A stretch of DNA of 18,191 nt, taken from the NCBI GenBank assembly GCA_034430155.1, contig DAOUET010000067.1, positions 1-18,191 of the forward strand, written 5' to 3'. Within the stretch, counting starts at the first letter, position 1. Every line of letters begins with the position of its first letter. The position numbers and the translations under genes were made by a program. The notes under the pieces are model-generated. The model searched no databases. It was not told the DNA's origin and saw nothing but the letters and a program-made list of their open reading frames with translations. This DNA comes from DAOUET01 sp034430155 (lineage in GTDB: Bacteria; Chloroflexota; Anaerolineae; Anaerolineales; UBA4823). Below, piece after piece: positions 7,924 through 14,567 of the stretch.

Positions 7924-8307
7924 TCACGTGAGAAACCTATTTTCTGAGATCGAAGCAAGCGATAGACCAAGGATCCAACCTTCAATCCTGCGTATGAACC
8001 CCTGGGGTTGTTCTGCCCGAGGCTGGCTTCCCAGGAGCAGGTTGAGCATGCCGATCAGACCGACAACGACATCAAAGCGATCTTCGCCATCGGAAGAAGG
8101 GCCGAAACCGTCCTGGATCTGCTCGCTTAAGCCGGGAGCCAGGGATACCTGTTGATCCTCAGCCCAGGTCAACAGCTGGTTGGCCCGGGCAGCACGGGAC
8201 TCTTGAACCCGTTTGCTGGAAAAAGGCCAAATCGCTACCTTCAAGCGAGCATCCATCAGAGCCGGATTTAGCACTTGTTGCCAGCCGCAAATTGCAGCAG
8301 CTTGTTG
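7924..8307 (-). pseudogene. C-terminal relic of a DUF429-like predicted nuclease gene
   Basis: The open frame has no good start; the first possible one is GTG at 8272-8274, but homology appears to begin earlier, near 8300, with AAICGWQQVLNPALMD. The rest reads ARLKVAIWPF, then SSKRVQESRAARANQLLTWA, QIQDGFGPSSDGEDRFDVVV, GLIGMLNLLL and IRRIEGWILG. From memory this matches the C-terminal half of DUF429-type RNase H-fold proteins, where the Asp in GEDRFD is a late acidic residue. The step from AIWPF directly to SSKRVQ seems to lack about 35-40 residues, including the expected strand with a TYPAEFY-like motif, in frame. The N-terminal half of the gene is found at 10147-10315 in the same orientation. 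Family identity is an unaided recollection and is the least certain part. Confidence 0.6.
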
Positions 8308-8867
8308 AAAAAGTCGGTATTGTGGGAGTTTTCACCAGCACGATGAGCCATTTACCAAGATGTCTGCAATAGGATGAATAAGAATTTGAACTGATGCACC
8401 TCATTTCGGCTCTCTGGGATTTGCCGTGATGGGGTAGATATGTGGGGGTGTTGGGCGTAGCCCGCCCAACACCCCCACATCTAACCTTTACCAGGGGGAT
8501 TCCCAAAGATCCAATAATTTCATTAATAATCCTAATTTGCTCCATATTATCGCAATTAGTGTTATACTTATGTTATAACAATAAGGGACGACGCTAAAAT
8601 GTTATGTTGGCAAGTCATTGTCGATGGGGGAGATGGGCCAAGACTTCAATGATGTAAATGCAAACATAATAACCTGCAAAGGTTCCACAAAGTTTCATTT
8701 TCATGGCAATTCGGGAAGATGGAAAAGGTTTGTCGTTTATGCCAATTTTCACCCATCCTTTACTGCCGAATATCAATGTGCTTTGTTATAAGGCGCGCAT
8801 AAATTCCTAAAGGAGAACATCCCTTGGCTATATTGAACGGACTTCATTATGAGCGGAGGTAATTTGC
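8308..8867. other. Gene-free, AT-rich stretch between the nuclease relic and the monooxygenase
   Basis: I find no convincing gene here. The left part, on the minus strand, contains ACTTTTTCAACAAGC at about 8302-8316, which resembles the ends of IS remnants and sits exactly where nuclease homology begins. A strong hairpin is at 8440-8480. To its right the sequence becomes AT-rich, with the palindrome GTTATAAC at 8572-8579 and several stop codons in all frames. The monooxygenase ribosome site lies at the right end (GGAGG near 8855). The open frame through 8545-8159 on the minus strand reads through the hairpin and gives no recognisable protein. Confidence 0.5.
8440..8480. repeat. Perfect 18-bp inverted repeat (long GC-rich hairpin)
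   Basis: ATGTGGGGGTGTTGGGCG at 8440-8457 is followed by the 5-nt centre TAGCC and its exact reverse complement at 8463-8480. The stem can be lengthened past a 2-nt bulge by TAGAT (8435-8439) pairing with ATCTA (8479-8483) in an alternative register. There is no T-run on either side, so it is not a standard intrinsic terminator. It could be a REP-type palindrome, an end structure of a mobile element, or a two-way transcription barrier. No second copy exists in this window. Confidence 0.85.
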
Positions 8868-10097
8868 ATGATTGAACAGGTAGATACAATCATTGTGGGC
8901 GGAGGCCAAGCAGGGCTCTCGACTAGCTACCACCTAACAATGCAAGGCTGTGAACACGTTATCTTGGAGCAGGCGGATCAGGCCGCGGAGGTCTGGCGTA
9001 ATCGATGGGACTCATTTACGTTGATCACGCCCAACTGGATGATCCGACTCCCGGGAGCGGAGTACCAAGGCGATGACCCGGATGGCTTCATGGCTCGAGA
9101 TGATATCGTTGCCTACTTTGAAGAATACATCGAGCGGTTCGAGCTGCCGGTTAGATACGGATTCCGGGTGACATCGGTCGAACCCATTGAGGCTGGTTAC
9201 CTGGTGAGCACCGACGAGGCAGAATTCGAAGCTGCCAACGTGGTTATCGCAGCGGGCTTGCACCAGCAACCCAAGATTCCACCATTCAGCACCAACCTGC
9301 CATCGGAGATCCGCCAACTTCATTCCAGCGAATACCGAAATCCAGAGGCACTGCCCGCTGGTGCGGTGCTTGTTGTAGGTTCAGCACAATCTGGTTCCCA
9401 GATTGCCGAAGAGATCAATCAAAGTGGACGGAAGGTATATTTATCTGTGAGCAGTGCTGGTCGGCTCCCTCGTCGTTACCGTGGAAAAGACGTCACGCGG
9501 TGGTTCGAAGAATTGGGATTTGCTGACAGGACGGTAGACGAGCTTCCATCACCCAAAGCCAAGTTCGCGGGGAGCGCGCATGGGACAGGAAAAGATGGAG
9601 GTCACACAATTAACCTACATCAATTTGTGAGGGATGGAGTAGTGTTATTGGGTCGCATACAAAGCATGCAAGAGGATCGGATCGTTTTGGCCCCCGACTT
9701 GAAGGAAAACCTGGCCAAAGCAGATAAGTTCGAAGCCGATTTTGTAAGGGAAGTTGATAACTACATCGAGAGAAATGGACTGGATGCCCCTATAGACCCC
9801 CTCCCCGAATTGAGTGACGGTTATGAGGCAGATGTGATTCTTGAATTGGATCTAAAGTCCGCCGGCATCAGTAGCGTTATTTGGGCCACTGGTTACAAGT
9901 TTGACTTCAGGTTGGTAAAGCTTCCCGTATTTGACGAAGATGGATATCCGGTGCAGAAGCGCGGTGTTACTGATTTTCCGGGGCTTTATTTTATTGGACT
10001 ACCTTTCTTGCACACAGGTAAATCCGGACTTCTCGCTGGTGTCGGCGACGATGCCGCCCATGTGGCGTCAGCGATCGCGACAAGCGGGAAGACATGA
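8868..10097 (+). CDS. FAD/NAD(P)-dependent flavoprotein monooxygenase (CzcO/FMO-like)
   Basis: The 409-aa protein is a two-dinucleotide-binding-domain flavoprotein. The FAD site is VDTIIVGGGQAGLSTSYHL (GGGQAG at residues 11-16), followed by EQADQAAEVWRNRWDSF and LITPNWMIRLPG. The NAD(P) site is VLVVGSAQSGSQIAEEINQS (GSAQSG at 171-176), preceded by QLHSSEYRNP, a version of the FMO fingerprint. Near the C-terminus are VIWATGYKFDF and GLYFIGLPFLHTGKSGLLAG. Such enzymes use NADPH and oxygen to oxidise organic sulfur, nitrogen or carbonyl compounds; the substrate is unknown. ATG at 8868 is preceded by GGAGG with about 8-nt spacing. It is the only plus-strand gene between two long minus-strand groups and sits between two halves of a broken nuclease gene. 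The upstream DNA is AT-richer than its surroundings. These points suggest acquisition by transfer. Confidence 0.9.
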   Translation: MIEQVDTIIVGGGQAGLSTSYHLTMQGCEHVILEQADQAAEVWRNRWDSFTLITPNWMIRLPGAEYQGDDPDGFMARDDIVAYFEEYIERFELPVRYGFRVTSVEPIEAGYLVSTDEAEFEAANVVIAAGLHQQPKIPPFSTNLPSEIRQLHSSEYRNPEALPAGAVLVVGSAQSGSQIAEEINQSGRKVYLSVSSAGRLPRRYRGKDVTRWFEELGFADRTVDELPSPKAKFAGSAHGTGKDGGHTINLHQFVRDGVVLLGRIQSMQEDRIVLAPDLKENLAKADKFEADFVREVDNYIERNGLDAPIDPLPELSDGYEADVILELDLKSAGISSVIWATGYKFDFRLVKLPVFDEDGYPVQKRGVTDFPGLYFIGLPFLHTGKSGLLAGVGDDAAHVASAIATSGKT

Positions 10098-10146
10098 TCG
10101 ATCTTGATTGAGACTCCTGCGGAAAGACGATTACGCCAAGGCAATG

Positions 10147-10315
10147 CTATGCTGCTAACAAACCGGGTTCACCAACGGGAACGGGTTCTTTCGCCTGGTA
10201 GCGACCCCCTTGGTCAAAGGCAGGCCAGGGCCATCCAGAATTTCTTGGAAGAGGCGCTCCAATCGGCATGGGCGACCAGGGCCGGGAGGAGCGCGCAGGA
10301 GGCAGGTAAAGGCAT
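10147..10315 (-). pseudogene. N-terminal relic of the same DUF429-like predicted nuclease gene
   Basis: From ATG at 10313-10315 the minus strand reads MPLPASCALLPALVAHADWS, then ASSKKFWMALACL and a TGA. One base over, the frame continues as AFDQGGRYQAKEPVPVGEP and GLLAA to a TAG at 10147-10149. The two frames together read as one N-terminal region with a frameshift at about 10217. The HADWS motif resembles the first acidic strand of an RNase H fold, and GRYQAKEPVPVGEP resembles the next strand in the family I recall for the fragment at 7924-8307. The order and orientation fit one gene whose middle was lost. Further homology, such as LGVIVF, may continue to about 10110 but is not secure. It begins 25 nt after the AlkZ-related gene stop. 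Confidence 0.5.
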
Positions 10316-10340
10316 GATGAGTCAAATCCCTGGTGGGTTA

Positions 10341-11207
10341 TCAGGCGCCTTCGAGTATCTCTTTCAGGGCGATCCATTCACCCGGTTGTTTATCGATTTC
10401 TAACCCTGATTGCAGGTAGCCAGACTCATTCAAAGCCGCCACGGCTTGGTTGCTATCGGCGGGACGCCAGCCGAATAGTTTACTCAGATCCTTCAATTGG
10501 GCAGCACCTACTGAGCGAAAATATAGTTCGACCAGCTTTTGACGGGCCTGCCTTTCCTGGATGAAACGGGTTTGATCGAGCAGGTCTGGATAATGCCGGG
10601 GCACCAGATCATAAGCGAAGGCATAATGCCAGGCACCCGCCTCGGTTACTCCCACGGGGAGGATTTTAAAATCAGCCTGCAGCTCCGCCAGAGCGCGGTT
10701 AAAACGATAGTCGCTTTCCTTGCTGGTCAGGTGTGTGGCTCGCCGCAAAGCCACCGTGTCCAGTAGCCCTTCGTGCAGCAAGGCTTCGTAAACCGATTTG
10801 GCTTCTTGGGTGAGGCGACCCTGTTCATAAATGGTTAAATAATCCTCTTCAGGGGAGCCATAATTATCAGAGAGGGCGTAGAAATATGGCAGCACCTCCA
10901 GGGCGATAATGGTGGCGCGTTTCCGCAGCACTTTGGCGTAATACCAGCGCCGGGCGCCTAGCAGTGAGTCTTTCCATCCCCAGGTTACATGACCGGGATC
11001 GTCGTGCTGTTCGGCGACAGGCCGGTCACCCGCTACAGCCTGCCACAAGCTGGGCAAAACTATGCCCTTGATAGGCCAGAAGTAGATAAAGCCGCGCTGG
11101 TTGGCGAATTCAATGGCTTCTTCTTTGGTCTTAACCCCTTTGCCAGGCAGCAATCGAAAGGTTTGCTGGCGGTAGGATTGGACCCGTTTGAAGGATATCG
11201 ACTGCAT
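10341..11207 (-). CDS. AlkZ/YcaQ-related winged-helix DNA-binding protein
   Basis: The 288-aa protein resembles AlkZ-related proteins of the HTH_42 (COG3214) superfamily, whose studied members are DNA glycosylases that open interstrand crosslinks or excise alkylated bases. Diagnostic stretches are GFIYFWPIKGIVLPSLWQAV, HDDPGHVTWGWKDSLLGARR, WYYAKVLRKRATIIALEVLP and YFYALSDNYGSPEEDYL. These are followed by winged-helix-like segments (EALLHEGLLDTVALRRAT, LKDLSKLFGWRP). It is shorter than classic YcaQ (about 400 aa), which is usual for this related subgroup, and I cannot confirm the catalytic glutamine motif, so glycosylase activity is not established. Start: ATG at 11205-11207 is 28 nt downstream of the upp stop; the longer open frame would overlap upp. 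The ribosome site is weak, which may mean translation depends on upp. Confidence 0.8.
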   Translation of the reverse strand: MQSISFKRVQSYRQQTFRLLPGKGVKTKEEAIEFANQRGFIYFWPIKGIVLPSLWQAVAGDRPVAEQHDDPGHVTWGWKDSLLGARRWYYAKVLRKRATIIALEVLPYFYALSDNYGSPEEDYLTIYEQGRLTQEAKSVYEALLHEGLLDTVALRRATHLTSKESDYRFNRALAELQADFKILPVGVTEAGAWHYAFAYDLVPRHYPDLLDQTRFIQERQARQKLVELYFRSVGAAQLKDLSKLFGWRPADSNQAVAALNESGYLQSGLEIDKQPGEWIALKEILEGA

Positions 11208-11235
11208 GGGGGAGGCTGCCTCGTTCCTGAGGCTA

Positions 11236-11862
11236 TTAACCGGTACCGAATTGACGATCACCGGCGTCCCCCAGACCGGGCAGGATATAGCCATGTTCGT
11301 TCAGGTGGTCGTCCACAGCTGCCAGGTGAATAGGCACCTCCGGATGGTGGGACTGCATCAGAGCGATACCCTCCGGCGCACCGATTATGCCGACGAATTT
11401 AATTTTTTTTACCCCCCAGCGCTTGAGCACCTCCACGGTGGCAACTGCCGAGCCCCCGGTGGCCAACATGGGGTCCAGGATCAAGCATACCGACACGGTG
11501 GGTTCTACGGGCAATTTGTTGTAGTATTCCACCGGTTTGAGGGTGCGCTGGTCTCGGTACAGGCCGATATGCCAGACTTCGGCAGTCGGCATCAATCCCC
11601 AAACCCCCTCCACCATACCTAAACCAGCCCGCAAGATAGGCACCAGGCCGATTTTCTCCCGCAATTCGATGCCAACGGTGCGGGCCAGGGGGGTTTCGAC
11701 CGTGATTGGGTTGGTGAGCAAATCTGCGGTGGCTTCATAGACTAGCAAAGCCGCCATTTCACGGATCAATTCACGAAATTTCTTAGGTTCGGTATCTTTT
11801 TGGCGTAAGAGCGCCAGCTTATGAGCAACCAGAGGGTGCTTAGAGGGAAAGACATTGGTCAT
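11236..11862 (-). CDS. upp: Uracil phosphoribosyltransferase
   Basis: The 208-aa enzyme makes UMP from uracil and PRPP in pyrimidine salvage. The PRPP-binding loop LILDPMLATGGSAVATVEVL (Asp130-Ser138 core) is intact, as are EKIGLVPILRAGLGMVEGVW, the region around HIGLYRDQ and the C-terminal uracil-binding segment HGYILPGLGDAGDRQFGT. Length is the usual 208-209 aa. AGGAG lies about 8 nt before the ATG at 11860-11862. The gene is divergent from ruvB across a 205-nt gap (11863-12067). It pairs functionally with the pyrimidine-nucleoside phosphorylase at 14568, which releases the uracil that this enzyme uses. Confidence 0.96.
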   Translation of the reverse strand: MTNVFPSKHPLVAHKLALLRQKDTEPKKFRELIREMAALLVYEATADLLTNPITVETPLARTVGIELREKIGLVPILRAGLGMVEGVWGLMPTAEVWHIGLYRDQRTLKPVEYYNKLPVEPTVSVCLILDPMLATGGSAVATVEVLKRWGVKKIKFVGIIGAPEGIALMQSHHPEVPIHLAAVDDHLNEHGYILPGLGDAGDRQFGTG

Positions 11863-11937
11863 GATTTGACTCCTGGTCTAGGGTGAGGCTACCGTTCGAT
11901 CATCGAGCGCGCCCTTCGGGTGGATGGGTAGACCTAT

Positions 11938-11967
11938 TTGATCGGTTCATTATCCCTTTATTATAAT
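11938..11967 (+). promoter_or_regulatory. Sigma-70-like promoter upstream of ruvB (distal)
   Basis: TTGATC at 11938-11943 and a perfect TATAAT at 11962-11967 are separated by 18 nt. Transcription would begin near 11974 and give a leader of about 94 nt to the ruvB ATG at 12068, or a shorter one to an in-frame ATG at 11999. Confidence 0.55.
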
Positions 11968-12031
11968 GGGACTGAAGGCTCCTGAATTATAGCGGCATAT
12001 GCCTATTGGCTTGGTTGAATTTTCATCGAGT

Positions 12032-12060
12032 TTTACGCTGGCAAGAGGAGAGGTTATAAT
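12032..12060 (+). promoter_or_regulatory. Sigma-70-like promoter placed for leaderless ruvB transcription (proximal)
   Basis: TTTACG at 12032-12037, a 17-nt spacer and a perfect TATAAT at 12055-12060. Seven bases, CAAGCCC, separate the -10 box from the ATG at 12068, so the expected first base of the RNA is the A of that start codon. No ribosome site sits at a usual distance from this ATG. Confidence 0.5.
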
Positions 12061-12067
12061 CAAGCCC

Positions 12068-13093
12068 ATGGAAGAACCCCACAACCGTCTGGTCAATACC
12101 GATTCACAGCCAGAGGACCGACTAGATCTGGCTTTGCGGCCACGCTACTTGGTAGATTTGATCGGGCAGGAGCGTGTTAAGGAAAACCTCGATATCCTAA
12201 TCTCGGCCGCTCGCCAACGGGATGAGCCGTTGGATCACGTGTTGTTCTACGGACCTCCAGGATTAGGCAAGACCACCCTGGCTCACATCCTGGCAAATGA
12301 GATGGCTGTCAACATTAAGATCACTGCCGGCCCGGCTGTCGAACGTCCTGGGGACCTGGCTGCAATCCTGACAAACTTACGCGCCGGGGATGTGCTCTTT
12401 ATCGACGAAGTGCACCGTCTAGGGCGGTCGGTAGAAGAAGTGTTGTATCCAGCTATGGAAGATTTCGCCTTAGATATCATCATCGGCAAAGGACCTTCGG
12501 CCCGCTCAATACGGTTAAGGCTGCCGCATTTCACCGTCATCGGGGCGACGACCCGCTTGGCGCTGGTCACCGCCCCGTTGCGGGCGCGTTTTGGCGCGGT
12601 CTACAGGTTGGACTTTTACGACCAGGAATCGCTGCAGACTATTGTCGTTCGGGCAGCCCAGGTACTGGGCATCCCTTGTGACCAAGGCGGCGTGGAGGAA
12701 ATCGCCCGGCGCGGCCGGGGCACCCCGCGGGTGGCGTTGCGTTTGCTACGCCGGGTGCGGGATTACGCCCAAGTGCGCGCCAATGGTGTCATCACCCGCC
12801 CGGTAGCCCAACAGGCTCTGGATTTATTAAATGTCGATGCGCTCGGTCTTGACGAAATCGACCGGCGGGTGTTGAGCACTGTGATCCAGAAGTACCAGGG
12901 AGGGCCGGTGGGGTTGAGCACCATCGCGGCCTCCATCAGCGAGGAAGCCGACACCATCATGGATGTGGTGGAACCCTATTTAATGCAGTTGGGATTCCTG
13001 GAACGCACCTCTCAAGGTCGCCTGGCGACTCATTTGGCATATAAACACCTGGATCTGCCGGTTCCTGATGATGACCAACCGCGTATGTTCTAA
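12068..13093 (+). CDS. ruvB: Holliday junction branch migration ATPase RuvB
   Basis: The 341-aa AAA+ motor drives branch migration with RuvA in recombination repair. Visible elements are LDLALRPRYLVDLIGQERVK, Walker A GPPGLGKTT (residues 62-70), AGDVLFIDEVHRLGRSVEEV with Walker B Asp113-Glu114, sensor VIGATTRLALVTAPL, and the arginine-finger segment RARFGAVYRLDFY with Arg174. The C-terminal winged-helix region contains LSTIAASISEEADTIMDVVE and PYLMQLGFLERTSQGRLAT. Length matches the family. ATG 12068 begins at the usual RuvB N-terminal position; an in-frame ATG at 11999 would add 23 unfamiliar residues. ruvA and ruvC are not in the window. The gene order ruvB, DUF2905, queA recurs in several bacterial phyla. 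Confidence 0.97.
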   Translation: MEEPHNRLVNTDSQPEDRLDLALRPRYLVDLIGQERVKENLDILISAARQRDEPLDHVLFYGPPGLGKTTLAHILANEMAVNIKITAGPAVERPGDLAAILTNLRAGDVLFIDEVHRLGRSVEEVLYPAMEDFALDIIIGKGPSARSIRLRLPHFTVIGATTRLALVTAPLRARFGAVYRLDFYDQESLQTIVVRAAQVLGIPCDQGGVEEIARRGRGTPRVALRLLRRVRDYAQVRANGVITRPVAQQALDLLNVDALGLDEIDRRVLSTVIQKYQGGPVGLSTIAASISEEADTIMDVVEPYLMQLGFLERTSQGRLATHLAYKHLDLPVPDDDQPRMF

Positions 13094-13172
13094 CCCGATG
13101 TGCACACCCCCTTGACAGAGCAGGTGTGGGCAACCTGAGCGTATATATTGACAACTAAGCTCGATAGAGACC

Positions 13173-13400
13173 ATGCTTTCTTTGGCGCGCCTCATAATTA
13201 TCACTGGGGTCATCCTGGTGCTGGTGGGTGCAGGGATTTACCTGCTAGCCCGCAGCGGATTACCCATCGGGCGTTTACCCGGGGATATCCGCATCCAGTT
13301 GGGAAACTTCACCTGCTTTTTCCCGCTGGTGACTTCTCTCCTGCTATCCGTTGTTTTGACCCTCTTGCTCAATATCATCCTGCGTATGCTTAGAAAGTGA
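13173..13400 (+). CDS. DUF2905 family small membrane protein
   Basis: The 75-aa protein has two hydrophobic helices, LARLIIITGVILVLVGAGIY (about 4-24) and FPLVTSLLLSVVLTLLLNII (about 49-70). Between them is the conserved loop SGLPIGRLPGDIRIQLGNFT, in which GRLPGDIR is the family mark. Function is unknown. It lies 79 nt after ruvB and 49 nt before queA, the placement often seen for this family. The ATG at 13173 lacks a clear ribosome site. Confidence 0.88.
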   Translation: MLSLARLIIITGVILVLVGAGIYLLARSGLPIGRLPGDIRIQLGNFTCFFPLVTSLLLSVVLTLLLNIILRMLRK

Positions 13401-13449
13401 AAGCAGATCGCCTGACCAGGGACCTGCATGGTTTGGTTTTATCCTTGAC

Positions 13450-14472
13450 TTGAAGACTACTGATTTCGACTACGATCTACCGCCCGATCGCATTGCCCAA
13501 ACACCTGTCGAACCGCGTGACGCCGCTCGATTGCTGGTCCTAAATCGGGAAAGCGGCGAGATAGAGCACGCCACCTTCCGGGATTTAGGCAATTATCTGC
13601 ACGCCGGGGATTTGCTGGTCTTAAACGAAACCCGCGTGATCCCGGCCCGCCTGTATGCCCGCAAAATACCCACGGGCGGCAGGGTTGAATTGCTGCTGTT
13701 ACGCCGCCAAGATGAATTGACCTGGGAGGTTCTGGGGGGAGGCCAGGGGTTGAACGCCGGGCGGCGCTTGCAAATCGAAGGGGGCCCAAAGGCCCAGGTC
13801 GAGGTAGTTCTGGATGGGCCGCGCCGGCTGGTGCGCTTTGCCCAAGCGATTGAAGCTTACCTGCCGCAAGCAGGACATGTGCCCTTGCCTCCATATATCC
13901 ATGAGCCACTAAAAGACCCCGAAAGATACCAGACGGTCTACGCCCGCCAGCCAGGTTCGGCGGCTGCTCCCACCGCTGGATTGCACTTTACCCCGGATTT
14001 GATCCAGGGTTTGCAAAGCCAGGGAGTCCGCTTCACGAACCTGATCCTCCACGTCGGGCTGGATACCTTTGCCCCAGTTCAGGAGGATGACCCTCGCCAA
14101 CACACCATCCATACCGAATGGTGCCAGGTGAGCCCCGAAGCTGCCAGGCAGATCAATCTGACCAAGCAAACCGGCGGGCGTGTAATCGCGGTTGGCACCA
14201 CCAGCGTCCGCACCCTAGAAAGTGCAGCACGGCGGTCACCGCCAGGGAGGGTAGTGGCGGATTTTGAAGGTCCAACCGACCTTTATATATTGCCGGGGTT
14301 TAAATTTCAGGCAACCCAGGCGCTGGTTACAAATTTCCACCTGCCGCGCTCAACCCTGATTATGCTGGTAAGCGCCTTTGCGGGGCGCCAGACTATTTTG
14401 AGAGCCTATCACACCGCCATTGTGGAGGGGTACTGTTTTTATTCGTTTGGGGATGCTATGTTAATCCTGTAA
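13450..14472 (+). CDS. queA: S-adenosylmethionine:tRNA ribosyltransferase-isomerase
   Basis: The 340-aa enzyme transfers and rearranges the ribosyl group of S-adenosylmethionine onto preQ1-modified tRNA, giving epoxyqueuosine. Marks include the N-terminal DFDYDLPPDRIAQTPVEPRD, LLVLNETRVIPARLYARK, TVYARQPGSAAAPTAGLHFT, LHVGLDTFAPVQ and VTNFHLPRSTLIMLVSAFAG. The protein ends YCFYSFGDAMLIL, as complete members do. The start is TTG at 13450-13452: it gives the family's usual MKTxDFDY start and there is no in-frame ATG or GTG just upstream. No clear ribosome site is seen, so expression may be low or coupled. tgt and other queuosine genes are outside the window. Confidence 0.95.
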   Translation: MKTTDFDYDLPPDRIAQTPVEPRDAARLLVLNRESGEIEHATFRDLGNYLHAGDLLVLNETRVIPARLYARKIPTGGRVELLLLRRQDELTWEVLGGGQGLNAGRRLQIEGGPKAQVEVVLDGPRRLVRFAQAIEAYLPQAGHVPLPPYIHEPLKDPERYQTVYARQPGSAAAPTAGLHFTPDLIQGLQSQGVRFTNLILHVGLDTFAPVQEDDPRQHTIHTEWCQVSPEAARQINLTKQTGGRVIAVGTTSVRTLESAARRSPPGRVVADFEGPTDLYILPGFKFQATQALVTNFHLPRSTLIMLVSAFAGRQTILRAYHTAIVEGYCFYSFGDAMLIL

Positions 14473-14567
14473 GCGAGCGGTTGACCCTCCTGCAAACGGC
14501 AGGGATTATAATTTTTCTGGGGAATGGCCGGGTACTGATTACCCAAAAGTCAAACACGGAGTGTCCC

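Noticed and set aside
8159..8545. 128-codon minus-strand open frame beginning MEQIRIINEIIGSLG
   Set aside because: It reads straight through both arms of the hairpin and overlaps the nuclease relic in another frame. The sequence is Ser/Cys-rich with no recognisable motif, and no good ribosome site precedes it.
8573..8791. 9-nt inverted pair TTATAACAA / TTGTTATAA that might suggest an integron attC-like site
   Set aside because: The arms are about 200 nt apart, the right arm does not fit the GTTRRRY core, the intervening DNA does not fold into paired arms by eye, and no integrase or cassette array is nearby. AT-rich chance is likely.
8596..8815. Possible toxin-antitoxin remnant after GTTATAAC and the short frame MLCWQVIVDGG
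   Set aside because: Only 17 codons before a stop; the later frames give no toxin motif and there is no antitoxin partner.
10104..10403. 99-codon plus-strand open frame
   Set aside because: It overlaps the nuclease N-terminal relic and the end of the AlkZ-related gene on the other strand, has no family match that I recognise, and lacks a good ribosome site.
13094..13172. CACACC/GGTGTG hairpin and TTGACA between ruvB and the DUF2905 gene
   Set aside because: The stem is 6 bp with a 14-nt loop and no T-run. TTGACA has no -10 box at 16-18 nt.
14481..14512. TTGACC and TATAAT upstream of the nucleoside phosphorylase as a promoter, and CCTGC/GCAGG as a queA terminator
   Set aside because: The promoter spacing is 20 nt, too long. 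The stem is only 5-6 bp and the following T-run comes after an A/T stretch, so neither is convincing.
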